A stretch of 64,000 nt of DNA, from positions 62,001-126,000 of the forward strand of contig CAJNYU010000917.1 in the NCBI GenBank assembly GCA_905331475.1, given 5' to 3'. The notes below the pieces were generated by a model. The model was given only the letters and a program-made list of their open reading frames with translations. It had not been told where the DNA came from and did no database searches. Positions 11,597 to 23,204 of the stretch are shown here, piece after piece (within the stretch, counting starts at the first letter, position 1; the number at the start of each line of letters is the position of its first letter). A program made the position numbers and the translations under genes. The stretch comes from Rotaria socialis. Lineage: Eukaryota > Rotifera > Eurotatoria > Philodinida > Philodinidae.

Positions 11597-14500
11597 TCAA
11601 TGCATGGAATATGTATCACACGGATGAATATCTTCGATAAACGAGCGTGATGTTACATTCGAGCACGTAGGAAGTGGTGTACAAATGCATTCGCACGGTT
11701 TACACTGAGGACGTCGGAAACGATGATTGTAGGTTGTCGAGTTTTCTTTAGGAAAAATCCATGGCGGTGGTTCGTTGTGTTGCTGTTTTCGAAGACGCTT
11801 CCGTCGACCAGCGTGTTTGGGGAAAATCAATGATAACTCTTTATATTCGTTTATGTTGTTGATTGGCTTTCGGGATGTTGCCATGACGGGGAATTCGTCA
11901 GCAGCCTCATTTGATTCTTTTTGTTGTATTTTAGTTTCGAAGTGGATAGAATTTGGCACAGATACATCATGCAGTGCGGGTAAATCTTTATCACCTAAAA
12001 TATATTATCTACTATTGCGTTGTTTTATTCAACTAGGAAAATACTCTGTAGAGTGTTCCGTTGACACAGAAATGCTAATGCGTGTGTTTTTGAAAGAGAT
12101 GCGTTTGATTGAAGTGATATAGAATGTTTTAACAGCGTGATTTCATGTTGATCAAGATCTTGAGGAAAAAACGACGAATAATAGATTAATGACAGGAGTA
12201 ATTTACTTATAACTTGTACGCCACCATCATTCTCATGAATTTGATCTAGAATTTAATAAATTGCAAATTAAGACAAAATATGCAAGGCTATCAATTTTTA
12301 GAATTTTTAGTTTAGAGACACTCATCGTACAAGAGCAAATAGCAATCATCTGTGAACAAAGTTTTCGAGAATATCAATTCATCAATTTATGTTTTACTTT
12401 TTTCTAGTGTTGACTTGGATTCTTTATCAAATAGAGGCAAACCAATTGTCTCCAGATTTATAGATTGGCCAGATGTATCATCCGAATCGGCAAGCATTGC
12501 ATTTTTAATAGATGATTCGTCAAGAGTATTTTCTAAGTTGTCTTCTAAGTAAAAAAACAGCCATATTAAATATTAAATCTGTGTTTAATAATGATTCTCT
12601 AGATTTTAACGGAAGGAGATGGATAGAATTACCATTAGACAATATGCATTTTGTTGCGTCTATTGCTGAAAATGAATTAGTTGTAAATATTGATGGAATG
12701 TATTCAGTTGAATTTGTCGAATCTATGTTAGAATGATGTATTTACGAGAGACCATTCCCAAGTGATTCGCACCGTTTGGTCTAATATTTCGCTCATAGGA
12801 AGGACCCAATGAGATTAGGAAAAGCCTAAAAGATTTCGTGCCATTAGGTCTTTCTTTCAACGTTATGACTGTTTTACTAAATTTTCGGTCTTGAACAAGG
12901 AATTTATAGAAAAACTGTATGAAGGAATTTCGAAACTGAAATTTTTCCTAACAATAGGTCTCATCGACGTTAGAACGTTCCAAAAGTTTCAGTTAAAACT
13001 GATGCTTTCTTCTAGAGATATTGCAGATTAAAGAAAACGGCCATGCTCCAAAAATTATCGTAAAATTTACTTTTCTTCAATCTGCAATATCTCTAAAAGA
13101 AAGCATCCTCTTTAACTGAAAGTTTTACAATTTTCTAGCACCAATGAGACCTATTGTTAGGAAAAATTTTCAGTTCGAAATTCCTTCATACCGTTTTTCT
13201 ATAAATTCCTTGTCGAACGTCGAAAATTCAGTAAAACAGTTATAACTTCGAAGGAAGGCCTAATGGCACGAAATCTTTTAAGCTTTTGCTAGTCTCACTG
13301 GATCCTTCCTATGAGCAAAATATTAGACCAAACGGTGCGAATCACTTGGAAATGTTCTCTCGTTAGATTATATTGTTTTGCGTTCGCTTACGAATCATAT
13401 CTTGATCTATGGTGAAACGTTCTTTTAATTCTAAGAATAAAAAGAATCATGATGTATTCCATAGATCTCTTCGTACTTAACATATGCAATTGCTCCGTCG
13501 ACAATGATGAGAATCTGTCATTATTAGATTGATCTAAAAGTTGATGAAAAACATGGATCAAATTCAATAGAATTCTCATGAGATATTTTGTGAAATAAGC
13601 AATCTCGTCTTCTCGGATAACCTTGGTCTGGAATATCGAATTTTATTATCTATTATTTGATAGCATGATCGATATCATCACAAGCCAGTTGTATACAGAA
13701 TTGTTTACATAATTCATCTCCGATGCAGATGAAAATACTATTAGAAAAAAGAACTCGAGCAATTACCACAGAAAACTTTTCGTAGCATTTTTACTGGTCT
13801 TCGCAGTCATAGATATAAATGTATAGGAAAACAAAACCAACTCTTTCAAAATACCTTTTCTTTCGGATATAAGTTGATCAACAGCATGGCTCGATGATAA
13901 ATTAGATTTCGAATTCAAAATAGATTTATATTGGTTGAATCCGTCAATCGTTGGTAGAATTTCGAAAGTTTGACTCATCAGCAGATTGGATGTAAGTACA
14001 TCTATTGAGTTTAAATTATCAATGACTAAGTTGTCTTTCAGTTTTCGATGCTCCTTAATTTTTACTTTTGAAGTAAATTTTTCTGAAAAATTTAATAACG
14101 ATTTTCCATCATTCGAAATCAAACGTTCATCATCATCTACTATTAAAATAGATTTCTTAGGAAGAATTTTCTTCCTCGAGAAAACTAATTACCATTGATA
14201 TCCGATACGAATTTTTTTTCTAGATTGTTATCTGTTGGACTTGCGACTATAGTATGTTGTACATCTTTATTTGGATGCAAACGGTTAGTGAGATCATTTG
14301 AGATTCTTGACTGATCTTCTTCAGGAATCACTTCTAAACGAAACCAGCAGCATTGGATATACTTGATGACTGCGTTTTTTCAAACTTTGATGATCTATTC
14401 CAGCTGTGATATTATCAGTAAGAGCCATATACAATGATGGTTTATGCTGCCAGAGATTTACACTCTCTGACTCTAGAACCATTAATGAAAGGGATGGCAT

Positions 14501-15317
14501 TTTTATTAAGATTATTGCTGACGTATGGATCATTAATATCAAAATAGTTGCAGGAATAATATCGGATGTTATTATTATTGGCCTTAAAGGGCTCTTATAT
14601 GTCTTAAACTTTGCCCATCTGGTCGATAAAATAGTTTTCAAAGAAACAGTATAAGCATAATTAGACTCGTCTTTCAATATAGGCTTTGGTGCTGATATTG
14701 TAGTTGCATACTGTTTGAAACTGTAGTTGAGATTAGACTTTTGATTATTTTTAATCATTGCAAATGAATGCGCACATTGCTGCTGTTCATTTCTAAAATC
14801 TACTTCATCGTTTATTGATTTGTTTTGTTTTGATGGACCAACAGAAGCAGTAGTATTAGTACCTTTATTTAATCATAATCCTATGTAGGTCATTTAAAAA
14901 ATAGATATCTAATCCTACCAAAATAAGTAAATGAATCGATATTTTTATTAGATAATTTGAGAATAGATACAGAAATATTTAGTTCGTTGTCTTTGTAAGA
15001 TTTCGATTGAACAGTTGATTGATGATTTCTTGAATATTTTAGAGGATTATTGGATGAGAAAGGGAAATTGCGGTAGCAGATAGGTGTTCGTGCTTTTCTT
15101 TGATGATGAGAACGAACATGTGAAGTGTTATGTTGTTTTGAACAAAATCTATAGAAGACTTTGTTGAATGCTGATTAGACAACAGAACTTTAACAAACCT
15201 ATCTGTCGCGTGAAAATCTGATAATCTAATTGAAATATCTAATAAACTCGAGATGTATTGTGATGATTTATTAATGTTTTCATTTCGATATTTGAACAAA
15301 CAATCTTGATCATTCAT
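11597..15317 (-). CDS. Unrecognised Asn/Ser-rich 16-exon protein
   Basis: Sixteen minus-strand exons join without a stop into 672 residues: 15199-15317, 14919-15097, 14648-14862, 14462-14582, 14386-14403, 14193-14333, 13855-14139, 13709-13737, 13622-13649, 13477-13533, 13392-13430, 12633-12722, 12398-12544, 12207-12245, 12045-12158, 11597-11994. Nearly all junctions are phase 1 and each has GT and AG ends; four donors are weak GTTTN types, and one exon is only 18 bases, so the 5' half is less certain. The product is polar, rich in Asn, Ser and Asp, and probably disordered. It has an acidic middle (DSDDTSGQS), a basic cluster (GRRKRLRKQQ) and a cysteine-rich tail (CKPCECICTP). No family recognised. 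Further 5' exons are possible, because the frame stays open for about 15 codons upstream of the first ATG. A MITE lies in the intron between 12723 and 13391. Confidence 0.6.
12745..13362. mobile_element. Foldback MITE with TTA target duplication
   Basis: Two long imperfect inverted arms of about 290 bases face each other across a short loop near 13045-13065, so the element is almost one hairpin. The ends read CGAGAGA..CCATTCC and its complement GGAAATGTTCTCTCG. TTA sits directly outside both ends, consistent with a 3-base target-site duplication, as made by PIF/Harbinger transposases (TWA targets). No transposase frame is inside, so it is non-autonomous. It sits within an intron of the minus-strand 16-exon gene. 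Confidence 0.8.
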
Positions 15318-18300
15318 CAGTTCAATTTCATACAGCTCTACTTTTTTTTTATAACAGAAGATAGAATGAATGATCTATTGTATTTCTGTCATTGGCATAC
15401 GACGGATAATATTGATGAGAACTTTTTTATTATTATAGAAGAATATGTTGATATCGATCAATCATAAGTTTGTCGACAAAATTCTTGCATATTTATTTGA
15501 TCTGACTTCAATCGGATGACAAATGTATTTCGAAATCATACTGAAATGAAACAGACTTCTTTATTATTCGAAGACAGATAGATTTTATTACATAAATTTT
15601 ATTCGAAATACTTTTTTTTCTAAATTCTATTTCATCTTATATAAAATTATTTCATTTTTTTTCATATACTTCTTTCTAGAGTTTCATTGTTTTAACGATA
15701 AACGACATGGTAAATATTGAGAATTTAAAAATATTGATTCAGATAATTAGACTTTTTTGGAGAATTTTTCAAATGAATTCGAGTAGATAAAACGTATTTA
15801 TAAGATCGTTTATTTTAGAAAAACGTATCGATTATGCAATATCATTTTTGATTTATTTGAAATTAACATATTCTTCTAATTTAGTATAAAATATAATTGA
15901 TTATTCTTATCAATCGATTAATATTCAATAAAACAGTATAGATTATACCTTATAATTTGATTATTATGTGCGCCTTTCTTTATATCTGCGAAATAAATTC
16001 ACGAGGATATTTTTATTTGGATTACAGATTGATTTATGAGAGTCGTTTATTTTATAGTCGCCATTTTTTTTATTATGCGATGACATCTTAACTCAATCCG
16101 ATTTGTAAAAGACAATGATTTCGGTCAACATTTCCGTTGTAAGTGTCATTGAAATGATTGATAGGCGACGAGTTTCATGCCATTTATCTTTTATTTGCCT
16201 TAATTCGCTTATTTATTTTCAGTTGTCTATTAATAACATGATCATCTGAGTTATTTTTATATATTTCTTTTGTGTGTAATCATGCTTATCCAGTAAGGTA
16301 TGTATCGTTACATTTTTCTGTATTATTCATCAATAAGCGTAGTTGAAGCTAGAAGAAAAATGGATTAAGGTAAATATTTTGTTATTACAGTAGGTTTGGT
16401 GATGATAAACATCAACATTATCTAGAGTAACTTGTCTTATTACTATCATCTGTCGTATTTTAGCATACCTATCATATTACTCATTATTAAAATAAGCTGA
16501 TTTTGTTTATTATTTATATTTTTCCCCATACGATATTTATGCCTTAACTAACGAAATGACTATCTGATGGCTTATCCAAGTGTTTTTGTTTAAAAAATGA
16601 AAATGTCGTCGTAGACAAGCAAAAGAACTATCGTATTCATTCGCAAAGTACTTTTTATTTTCATTCTAACCAGATTTCTATCTTTATTATTCAATGTTGT
16701 AGATTTTTTATTCATATGAAATTTTACGATTCTCAGCGAATGTTATGCTCGAAGAATTCAGTATTTTAAAGATATGTTCTATTTTAAGAAATGTATCTTC
16801 AAAAAGAACGTTAAGACTTTGAAAAATAAATTCTTATGCTAATTCCAGCCGCAATCATAGATTTGCAAAAACGTATTTATTTTTGTAAGTCATTATACAG
16901 TTCCTGAACAATATGCTCTTTCCGTGGTATAAATCATGGCATGCATCTTATTAGTTTTGCTTCTTCTATATATATATATATATATATCTATAGATCGTGA
17001 CAAGTACCTAGGCGACCAGAATCTGACAATGCGCCCTTTTGTTAAAATTCGTTGTGACATTTTATAAGCAGTATGAATAAACAACAAGTGATACTTCCAA
17101 ATCTTTAGGCATAGTTGTCTATTAAGGATCTACGCCGATTGATCATATTTCATATTTTTATCCCGAAGGTATTACATTAGAACACAACACCCTTTTGCCG
17201 AGAAAATGAGATACTTATATGAATCGAACACGACGGAAACAAAAATAATAGGTTTCCGGTAAGTCTTATGAATTGATGTGTGTTCTCGTCTCTCATTTTA
17301 AAATTTCTACAGCCGATAGTTCTTGGCGACCGCTTCTTTTTAAACATCGGTATTTATATAGTATTAGAAGGGTCACGAAAATGTTGAACTCAAATAACCT
17401 ACTTAGAATGAAAAAAAGAAACAGCGATCAATCTAGGCAGAACACCAAAAAAAATGCATTCACAGTATTTTTTTCTATTTCGAATTGATTAAAAATAGAA
17501 AAGTAAACAAGAACAGACGAATTGCATGAAAACCAATTTGATTTTACTGTCAATCACGCCACAAGTTTTTTTTCTCCTCGGTCGTGATTAGATCAAAATT
17601 CTGAGGTAAAAAATAGAAACAGCTGCTTGATTAGGACAACATAAAAATAACACGAAATTGTTGTTGTGTGCAGTAATTAGTCTTTTGAATATTTATTGGT
17701 TCATTTTTATGATATTTTCTTTCGAATGATTTTTGTTATTTTTTATTATTCTTTGATGATGTAAGTAACTGAATTTAATACTTTAAATCAATATGCTTAA
17801 ACATGAAATCAAGAACTTGAAAAAAAGTGAAATAAATCGTTTCTGTAGAGAGAAAAAAGAATCAGATCAAGGCTCGCAATAGTTCGTACTGATTGTCCTT
17901 GGATGAAAACGTTAACATAAACTTCGTACTACTGTAATGAGTCTTCATGTATGCATTTAATAGAAGACATGTGGTATACATGTTCGATATGTATGAAAAT
18001 AACAGTAAATAATCGTCATGAAAATGGGAAATTAATTGATTTAATGAGAATAACAAATAAAGAATGTCATATAGTATTTTATGGTCAATGCGTCAGCTTC
18101 TTGGCCTGTTTTATATTGTAGCTGGATGCTTTTATTTAGTATTGATTTTAGAAGAGAAAAAACAAATATTAAAAGGTTTTTCGACCCCATTTGATGTTAT
18201 CATGGTATCAGTTTTCATCTAAGCCTATGTTCTTTTTTTTTCTTTTTGTACTTGGATGTTATTTTATCGATATGAGTATGAGAACAAAGACACATAAAGA

Positions 18301-18845
18301 ATGAGGAAAGGTGAATATTTGCAATTTTCTCCATTTTTCTTTGTAAGTCTAGTTTAGTTCGAAAGGAAAGGTTTTTTTTTCGAGTATTAGGCATTGCCAT
18401 GTTTAACTGATAGTTCAATAGTTTTATTCTCATTGCAAAGGCATGTCATCAGCATATGACATCAGCTCATACAAGCCACCCACAACGCTAATGCGCCGTT
18501 TTGATTATGGTGGTGGTTATCGTTGCCGTTGTCGTTCTTTTTCCTCTTTCTTTCTCTTCTGTCATTTGTACCCTTAAACAGCTGAGAAGCAAGTAAAGAT
18601 TCGGAGTAGTGTTTGTGCTTCTTTTTCTTGCGCGCTTGACGAACACATTTTCTTCGCGCATATACACACACAAGCACACACATATACAGAAAAAGAAGAA
18701 GCATAGAAGAAAAAACAACATATTTACAGAGTAAGCAAAGAAAACCAACGATAAGGACATTTTTTTCTCGTAATAAAACAAGACGAACTGGAAAAGTTTC
18801 TCTTATTTTCTTTTATTAATTCTATCTTTAGATTTCATACACACT
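15318..18845. other. Long AT-rich intergenic region
   Basis: Both flanking genes start at the edges of this gap and face away from each other, so it should hold two promoters. It includes a short (AT)n tract at about 16967-16987. Small open frames at 16893-17087, 17273-17488, 17862-18056 and 18215-18781 overlap low-complexity sequence and show no coding character. No RNA gene seen. Confidence 0.4.
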
Positions 18846-19775
18846 ATGTGTACTGACATTGATTTTTTGCCTCATATCATGACCATAACCGATAAGGACT
18901 TAGTATTATCCAATGGTTATGATCGTAGGAATAGCTCAACGCCATCGATAGCATCTTCGTCTTCGTCAACAACAACAAACAATACAACATCATGGTTTGA
19001 GAGAAAATTATTTAATCATTTCAAACGTTTATTTCGACGAAATTCATTTTCATCGAAAATAGATTCTTTTCAGTCCAGTCGTCGACCATCGGGCACTGCT
19101 GCTGAGGAAATTGTTGCATCATCCGCATGTCCTGAACAGTCTAAGGGCAAAAAGAAAGAAGAAGAAGAAGAAGAAGAAGAAGTACAACAACAACAACAAG
19201 AAAATAAGAATACAGATCATGAGAGTCTTGTTTCTTTGTCTTCGTCTACTTCTTCTTCTACGACGCTGCCAAATTCAATTAATGAACACGTACAATCATT
19301 AGCACCAAACAAAAGTTCAATTGATCTACTCTATGATTATGATCGTCTTCTCACTCGTTGTCTTGAACGACAAAAGCATGATCTTACCGAAATGATATCA
19401 CGTTGCCAAGCACCTATTACTATTCCGCATGCTGATCTAAGCGTTGGCCATTCACGTTCCATAGTTGCTAATTGGAAATCTTACACACGACTATTTCGTG
19501 CATTAAATCGTGATTCGCAATTATTTCAACAATATATTAATCTTTATTACGGTTGTCAATCGTGGATAAATCAACGTGAACAATTAACTTTTAACGTTCG
19601 AACAACGAAAGCAACATTTGATAATGTATTAAAATTATTTCTAAACGAGTATGTCACTTGTTTAGCTTGTCAAAAGGCACAAACTCATTTAATCAAATCA
19701 ACGGGTTTATGGCGTACCGAATGTCAATTGTGTGGCAGTCAACGTTCAGTTAAACGTCTTAAATGGAAAGTTTAA
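18846..19775 (+). CDS. Divergent eIF2-beta-like protein, single exon
   Basis: An intronless frame of 309 residues. The C-terminal 150 residues match the eIF2-beta/eIF5 domain. A YDRLLTRCLE segment corresponds to the YEELLNRVF start of the conserved core. A helical part (NWKSYTRLFRALNRDSQLFQQYI) aligns with the winged-helix-like region, and RTTKATFDNVLKLFLNEYVTC with its [20 protein letters not shown] equivalent. A zinc finger then follows as C-x2-C-x18-C-x2-C. The N-terminal half lacks the three poly-lysine boxes used by true eIF2-beta to bind eIF5 and eIF2B-epsilon. It carries a basic patch (FKRLFRRNS), a run of Glu, a run of Gln and Ser-rich stretches instead. It is therefore probably a paralogue, not the main eIF2-beta. 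The lack of introns in an intron-rich locus suggests retrotransposition origin. Function unknown; a regulator of start-codon selection or a competitor for eIF2-gamma is inference. Confidence 0.8.
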   Translation: MCTDIDFLPHIMTITDKDLVLSNGYDRRNSSTPSIASSSSSTTTNNTTSWFERKLFNHFKRLFRRNSFSSKIDSFQSSRRPSGTAAEEIVASSACPEQSKGKKKEEEEEEEEVQQQQQENKNTDHESLVSLSSSTSSSTTLPNSINEHVQSLAPNKSSIDLLYDYDRLLTRCLERQKHDLTEMISRCQAPITIPHADLSVGHSRSIVANWKSYTRLFRALNRDSQLFQQYINLYYGCQSWINQREQLTFNVRTTKATFDNVLKLFLNEYVTCLACQKAQTHLIKSTGLWRTECQLCGSQRSVKRLKWKV

Positions 19776-20423
19776 ACGAAAATTAATTAATATGAAGACT
19801 AATAAGAAGAAACATAACAGTAATATCTAGAATTTTAATGAAGTTTTATTTGTTTTCCTTGTTGAAATCTAGTCTTTTTTGTCTCATTATATTCTTTTTT
19901 CTTATTTTTCTTCTGTTATTAATTCTACTCGATTCTTTCCTTTTTTTTACTTCTTACCTACATTTGTATCGGATCCCACGATATTTGATTAAAAAATAAA
20001 GAGCACTACATGGACATTTCTGTTCAAGATAGTATTGTTCATAAATGCACTGTTATCATCCTGTACTACGTAGAATGACTATTGTTCTAATTCGTTTATA
20101 TATTTTAATAAAAGTACATAAATCGTACAATGCCTTTTTTTAAATTTATATAACGTGAAAGAAATTGTCTGGCAAATTGAGTACACTATGGCTAGCAATC
20201 ATCATAAGTCTTTTTTCTTGATTATTATATTAACTGAAAGAATGAATAGCAAATGGGAAGGTCAAATCCACTAAGCGGCAAGATAATACAATTCTATGAA
20301 TTAATGATAGCTAGATTAGTCTTGTGAATAAAGTATTTAAAGATTTTATATTTTCTGAAAGAAAAATAATCTTTCTTTCTTGTTTGAATGCAACAATTAT
20401 TTTAGATTATTTATTATTATTAA
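19776..20423. other. Convergent 3' flanks
   Basis: An AATAAA polyadenylation-type signal lies at about 19995-20000, some 220 bases after the eIF2-beta-like stop codon. Otherwise the sequence is AT-rich without coding frames. Confidence 0.45.
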
Positions 20424-21042
20424 TTAGGCTGCTCTTCCGTTAAATAGGACGTACAATGAAACTGCAGCAAAAACACAGATAATAATTCCGCATGCAACTG
20501 CCGCTATTATTGAACCCAATCTAGCTAATGTAGAATAAATTTTTGGTGAATCGGAATTGACATTTTTTATATTAGTTTCACATGTTTTTGAAGTGAGAAT
20601 AGATACTCGAATAGATGCAAATGCAGCAACAAGAGCAATGCCAATACAAAGAATAGTTAAAAACTTTAGAAAAGCATGTGCAATCATTGAATTACCAGAA
20701 AAAACAGCACCATCGATTATCTAGAGTGGAGTCAAGTTACACGATGAATTTCTTTATTTTTGTGTGCGCTTCGATTACCTCTGCATAAGCTAGTGTAAAA
20801 ACAGCAAGACACATCGATTGCATAGTCGACCCGAAATAATTTGGAATTTCATCTTGAAATACTGTAATAGGAACAACAGTCGTTCGATCATCCCTATTCG
20901 ATGTTGAACGTCGCAGCCAACGATAAGAAGATTTCGGTGCAAAATCTGTCTCGTTCGTCGAAGGTAATGATACTTTTTTATTTTGTTGTAATGATGATGA
21001 ATAACTATTATTATTAAATTCAAGCGATTGAACTCGTCTCAT
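20424..21042 (-). CDS. Small multi-pass membrane protein, unrecognised
   Basis: Two exons (20779-21042 and 20424-20720) join in phase 0 into 186 residues. The N-terminal 75 residues are polar and Ser/Arg-rich, then come hydrophobic segments at about 80-98, 104-128 and 155-180. The last ends close to the C-terminus (LFNGRAA). The second segment carries small residues and Thr; between the second and third is a 25-residue loop with one Cys. The polar N-terminus without a signal peptide suggests a cytosolic N-terminus. Family not recognised; neighbours give no clue. The short intron (58 bases) has good GTAATC and CTCTAG ends, which supports a real gene. Confidence 0.55.
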
Positions 21043-21261
21043 TATGATAAACGAAAAAAAAAATTCACAATTGAAAAAACGAATAAATTATTACATTGCG
21101 CGTATAAGTAAAAAGTAGAAAATTTATTGGGTAAGAGCAGAACGGATGAAAATACTAGTCGAACTCGCCTCATAACCGATGCGTAGAATTACGGACTCGT
21201 TCTGTGTGCAATATGCAACATTATTTTTCAAGAGTCATGCATGAATTTTGAAGAGGTAAAA

Positions 21262-22110
21262 TTAGCGTTGATAAAGTAACAAAAAATTAAAATCATTGGT
21301 TCGACAAAGGATTGCCGAGTTTGTACGAGCATCTATAGTAGTACAAACTGTCGAAGTGGTTGTTCGATTGTATAGGATAATGCGAACATTAGTCAAAAGA
21401 AAAATAAATATATTAAATGGCATTGTCTTTTTCTCGTTAATCAACTGTAAATGATAAAAATAATTCAATACTTTGCAACATTTAAAACATCGGAATGAGA
21501 GATATGAATATGGTGAAAACGATTATCTATGTCTGTTAGAAATTTTTATGAAAGATCAAAGTCCCGAGGATTAACTTGTATTCGGTGACTCTAACGACTC
21601 GATAATACTCAATACCAGACGAAAAAAATGAAATTAGGAAAGAGATAGATGAAAACATTTACCGATGGTATTACTTCTGTTTACAAATCTAGGCCAGTAA
21701 AATAACAATCATTTATAAGAGCCTTAAGTAAATATTCACGAGAGATGTAACTTTTTTCGAGTACACTCATGCTTTTTTGTAATGAAATTTCTGTGGAAAC
21801 TACATTTAACAAAATTAGATTAATCGAAGAAGATTTCGAGGACGATCCTTGTGATGTTAGGTTCGTATCTTCTTTTGTATCTAATTAGGAAAAATATTTG
21901 TCGAGGGTCTATTTGTTGTTAAAATTACAGTAGCTTGATTCAAATCATTGATTTTTTTTATAAAAGTCACGTTGAATTCTATATTAATAAATTTCTGTGC
22001 CATTTGCAAGTGGTCATGGTCTGAATCAAACAGAGTTTCAATATGATGTAGTAGAACGTGATCAAACAAAGAGAGTTTCGGTACATTTTCAGACCAAGAT
22101 ATTCAATTAT
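21262..22110 (-). pseudogene. Possible relic or poorly resolved minus-strand gene
   Basis: Several minus-strand segments look coding but do not splice cleanly. They are 21881-22110 (about 73 codons ending in FPN), 21698-21892 (67 codons in another frame, Ser-rich), about 21475-21545, and 21262-21468 (hydrophobic then Thr-rich). A 48-base GT-AG gap between the first two leaves a stop in the needed phase, and an A8 run nearby could mark a frameshift. I see no family resemblance. It may be an eroding gene or a chance cluster. Confidence 0.25.
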
Positions 22111-22547
22111 TGTTGGTTGGAGGACACTATGGCGTTCGCATAGGCTCATATTCCAGTTGATAAATCAAGCACAATTCCGATCCCAAACGATGCGATTATC
22201 GAGATACTACATTTAGTCATAAAACTCAACTAAGCAAGGCAAAGCTCAATAGAACATGCGTATTGAATCATTTAGCACAGCTTAATGCGACTCAGTAGGT
22301 ACATGTCGAGTATGTCAATTGATTTCTGCTCGAAAACTATCATCGACGAGTGTTTCATTTGTTGCATTGAATACAACCATAGTGACGTATACCATAACAT
22401 ATTAACGGAAGTTGCTAATTATTAGTCTGTCTTATTCAGTGTTAATTGACAAGCATTTCAGACCAATTTCAAGAGACGATTCTGTTCGAAAATACAATGC
22501 TACCAATCTCTATTGGAAACATTTCAGTCGTGATAAGGACGCGTCTT

Positions 22548-23204
22548 CTTGATTGCGGACGTTTTTTCTTAATTGTTGGAAAAAACATCGGCAAAGTAGA
22601 AACAGGGAGAGAGAGACAAAAATAGGCGCAGAGTGGAAAACGTCCGCAAAGCAGAATCGGGGGAAGAGAGCAAAGAATGTCCGCATTGTGGAATCAAACG
22701 AAAATCGATATTTTAAGATGATTCATGCAAATAGGTGTACTGAATAATATCAACTATTTAGAGCTAGTCTAGTGCTGTTCATCACATGTCATCCAGGTCA
22801 TTTTATAAGCATGTATTGTGAAAGAAAAACATTTAAAGTGACGAAGTTAAACCTAGACGAATCAAATACAAATGTCCATCGTGAAAAATGATAACTTTTC
22901 TCAAATTTTCACACAATCTAATAAAGATGGTATAGTTTTTAAAAATTATCATTTTGAAATGATCTTGACTATCAAGCTAACACAATTAGATGTTCAACTA
23001 TTCTTCATAAATGATTTTTCTGTACTTTTTTTTCACCTAATAAATCTTGTCTTGATTCCATAATGCTGGCATTTTTTTCTCTCCCCTCCCCCGATTCTGC
23101 TTTGCGGACATTTTCCACTCTGCGACTATTTTTGTTTCTCTCCCTCTGTTTCTACTTTGCGGACGTTTTCTCTTAATTGGAGGAATAAAATGTCCGCAAT
23201 CAAG
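22548..23204. mobile_element. Inverted-repeat (foldback) element with tandem-repeat arms
   Basis: Arms of about 150 bases at 22548-22697 and 23055-23204 are inverted copies. The outer ends read CTTGATTGCGGAC and GTCCGCAATCAAG. Each arm contains two diverged copies of a unit built around GTCCGCAAAGYAGAA followed by a G/A-rich GGGGGAGAG stretch. The roughly 350-base centre is unrelated AT-rich sequence without a transposase frame. No clear target-site duplication was seen at the outer ends. Confidence 0.65.

Noticed and set aside
12545..12632. Apparent one-base frameshift in a T-run on the minus strand, suggesting a pseudogene
   Set aside because: An 88-base GT-AG intron (12545-12632) removes the run and restores the frame.
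12352..12736. Two plus-strand open frames (66 and 74 codons)
   Set aside because: They are antisense shadows of exons 12 and 13 of the minus-strand 16-exon gene, whose frame joins in phase on both sides.
16893..17087. 64-codon minus-strand frame
   Set aside because: It includes the (AT)n tract translated as Ile-Tyr repeats; no coding support.
18215..18781. Three overlapping minus-strand frames upstream of the eIF2-beta-like gene
   Set aside because: Lys/Arg or Phe/Cys low-complexity products in conflicting frames; likely chance in promoter DNA.
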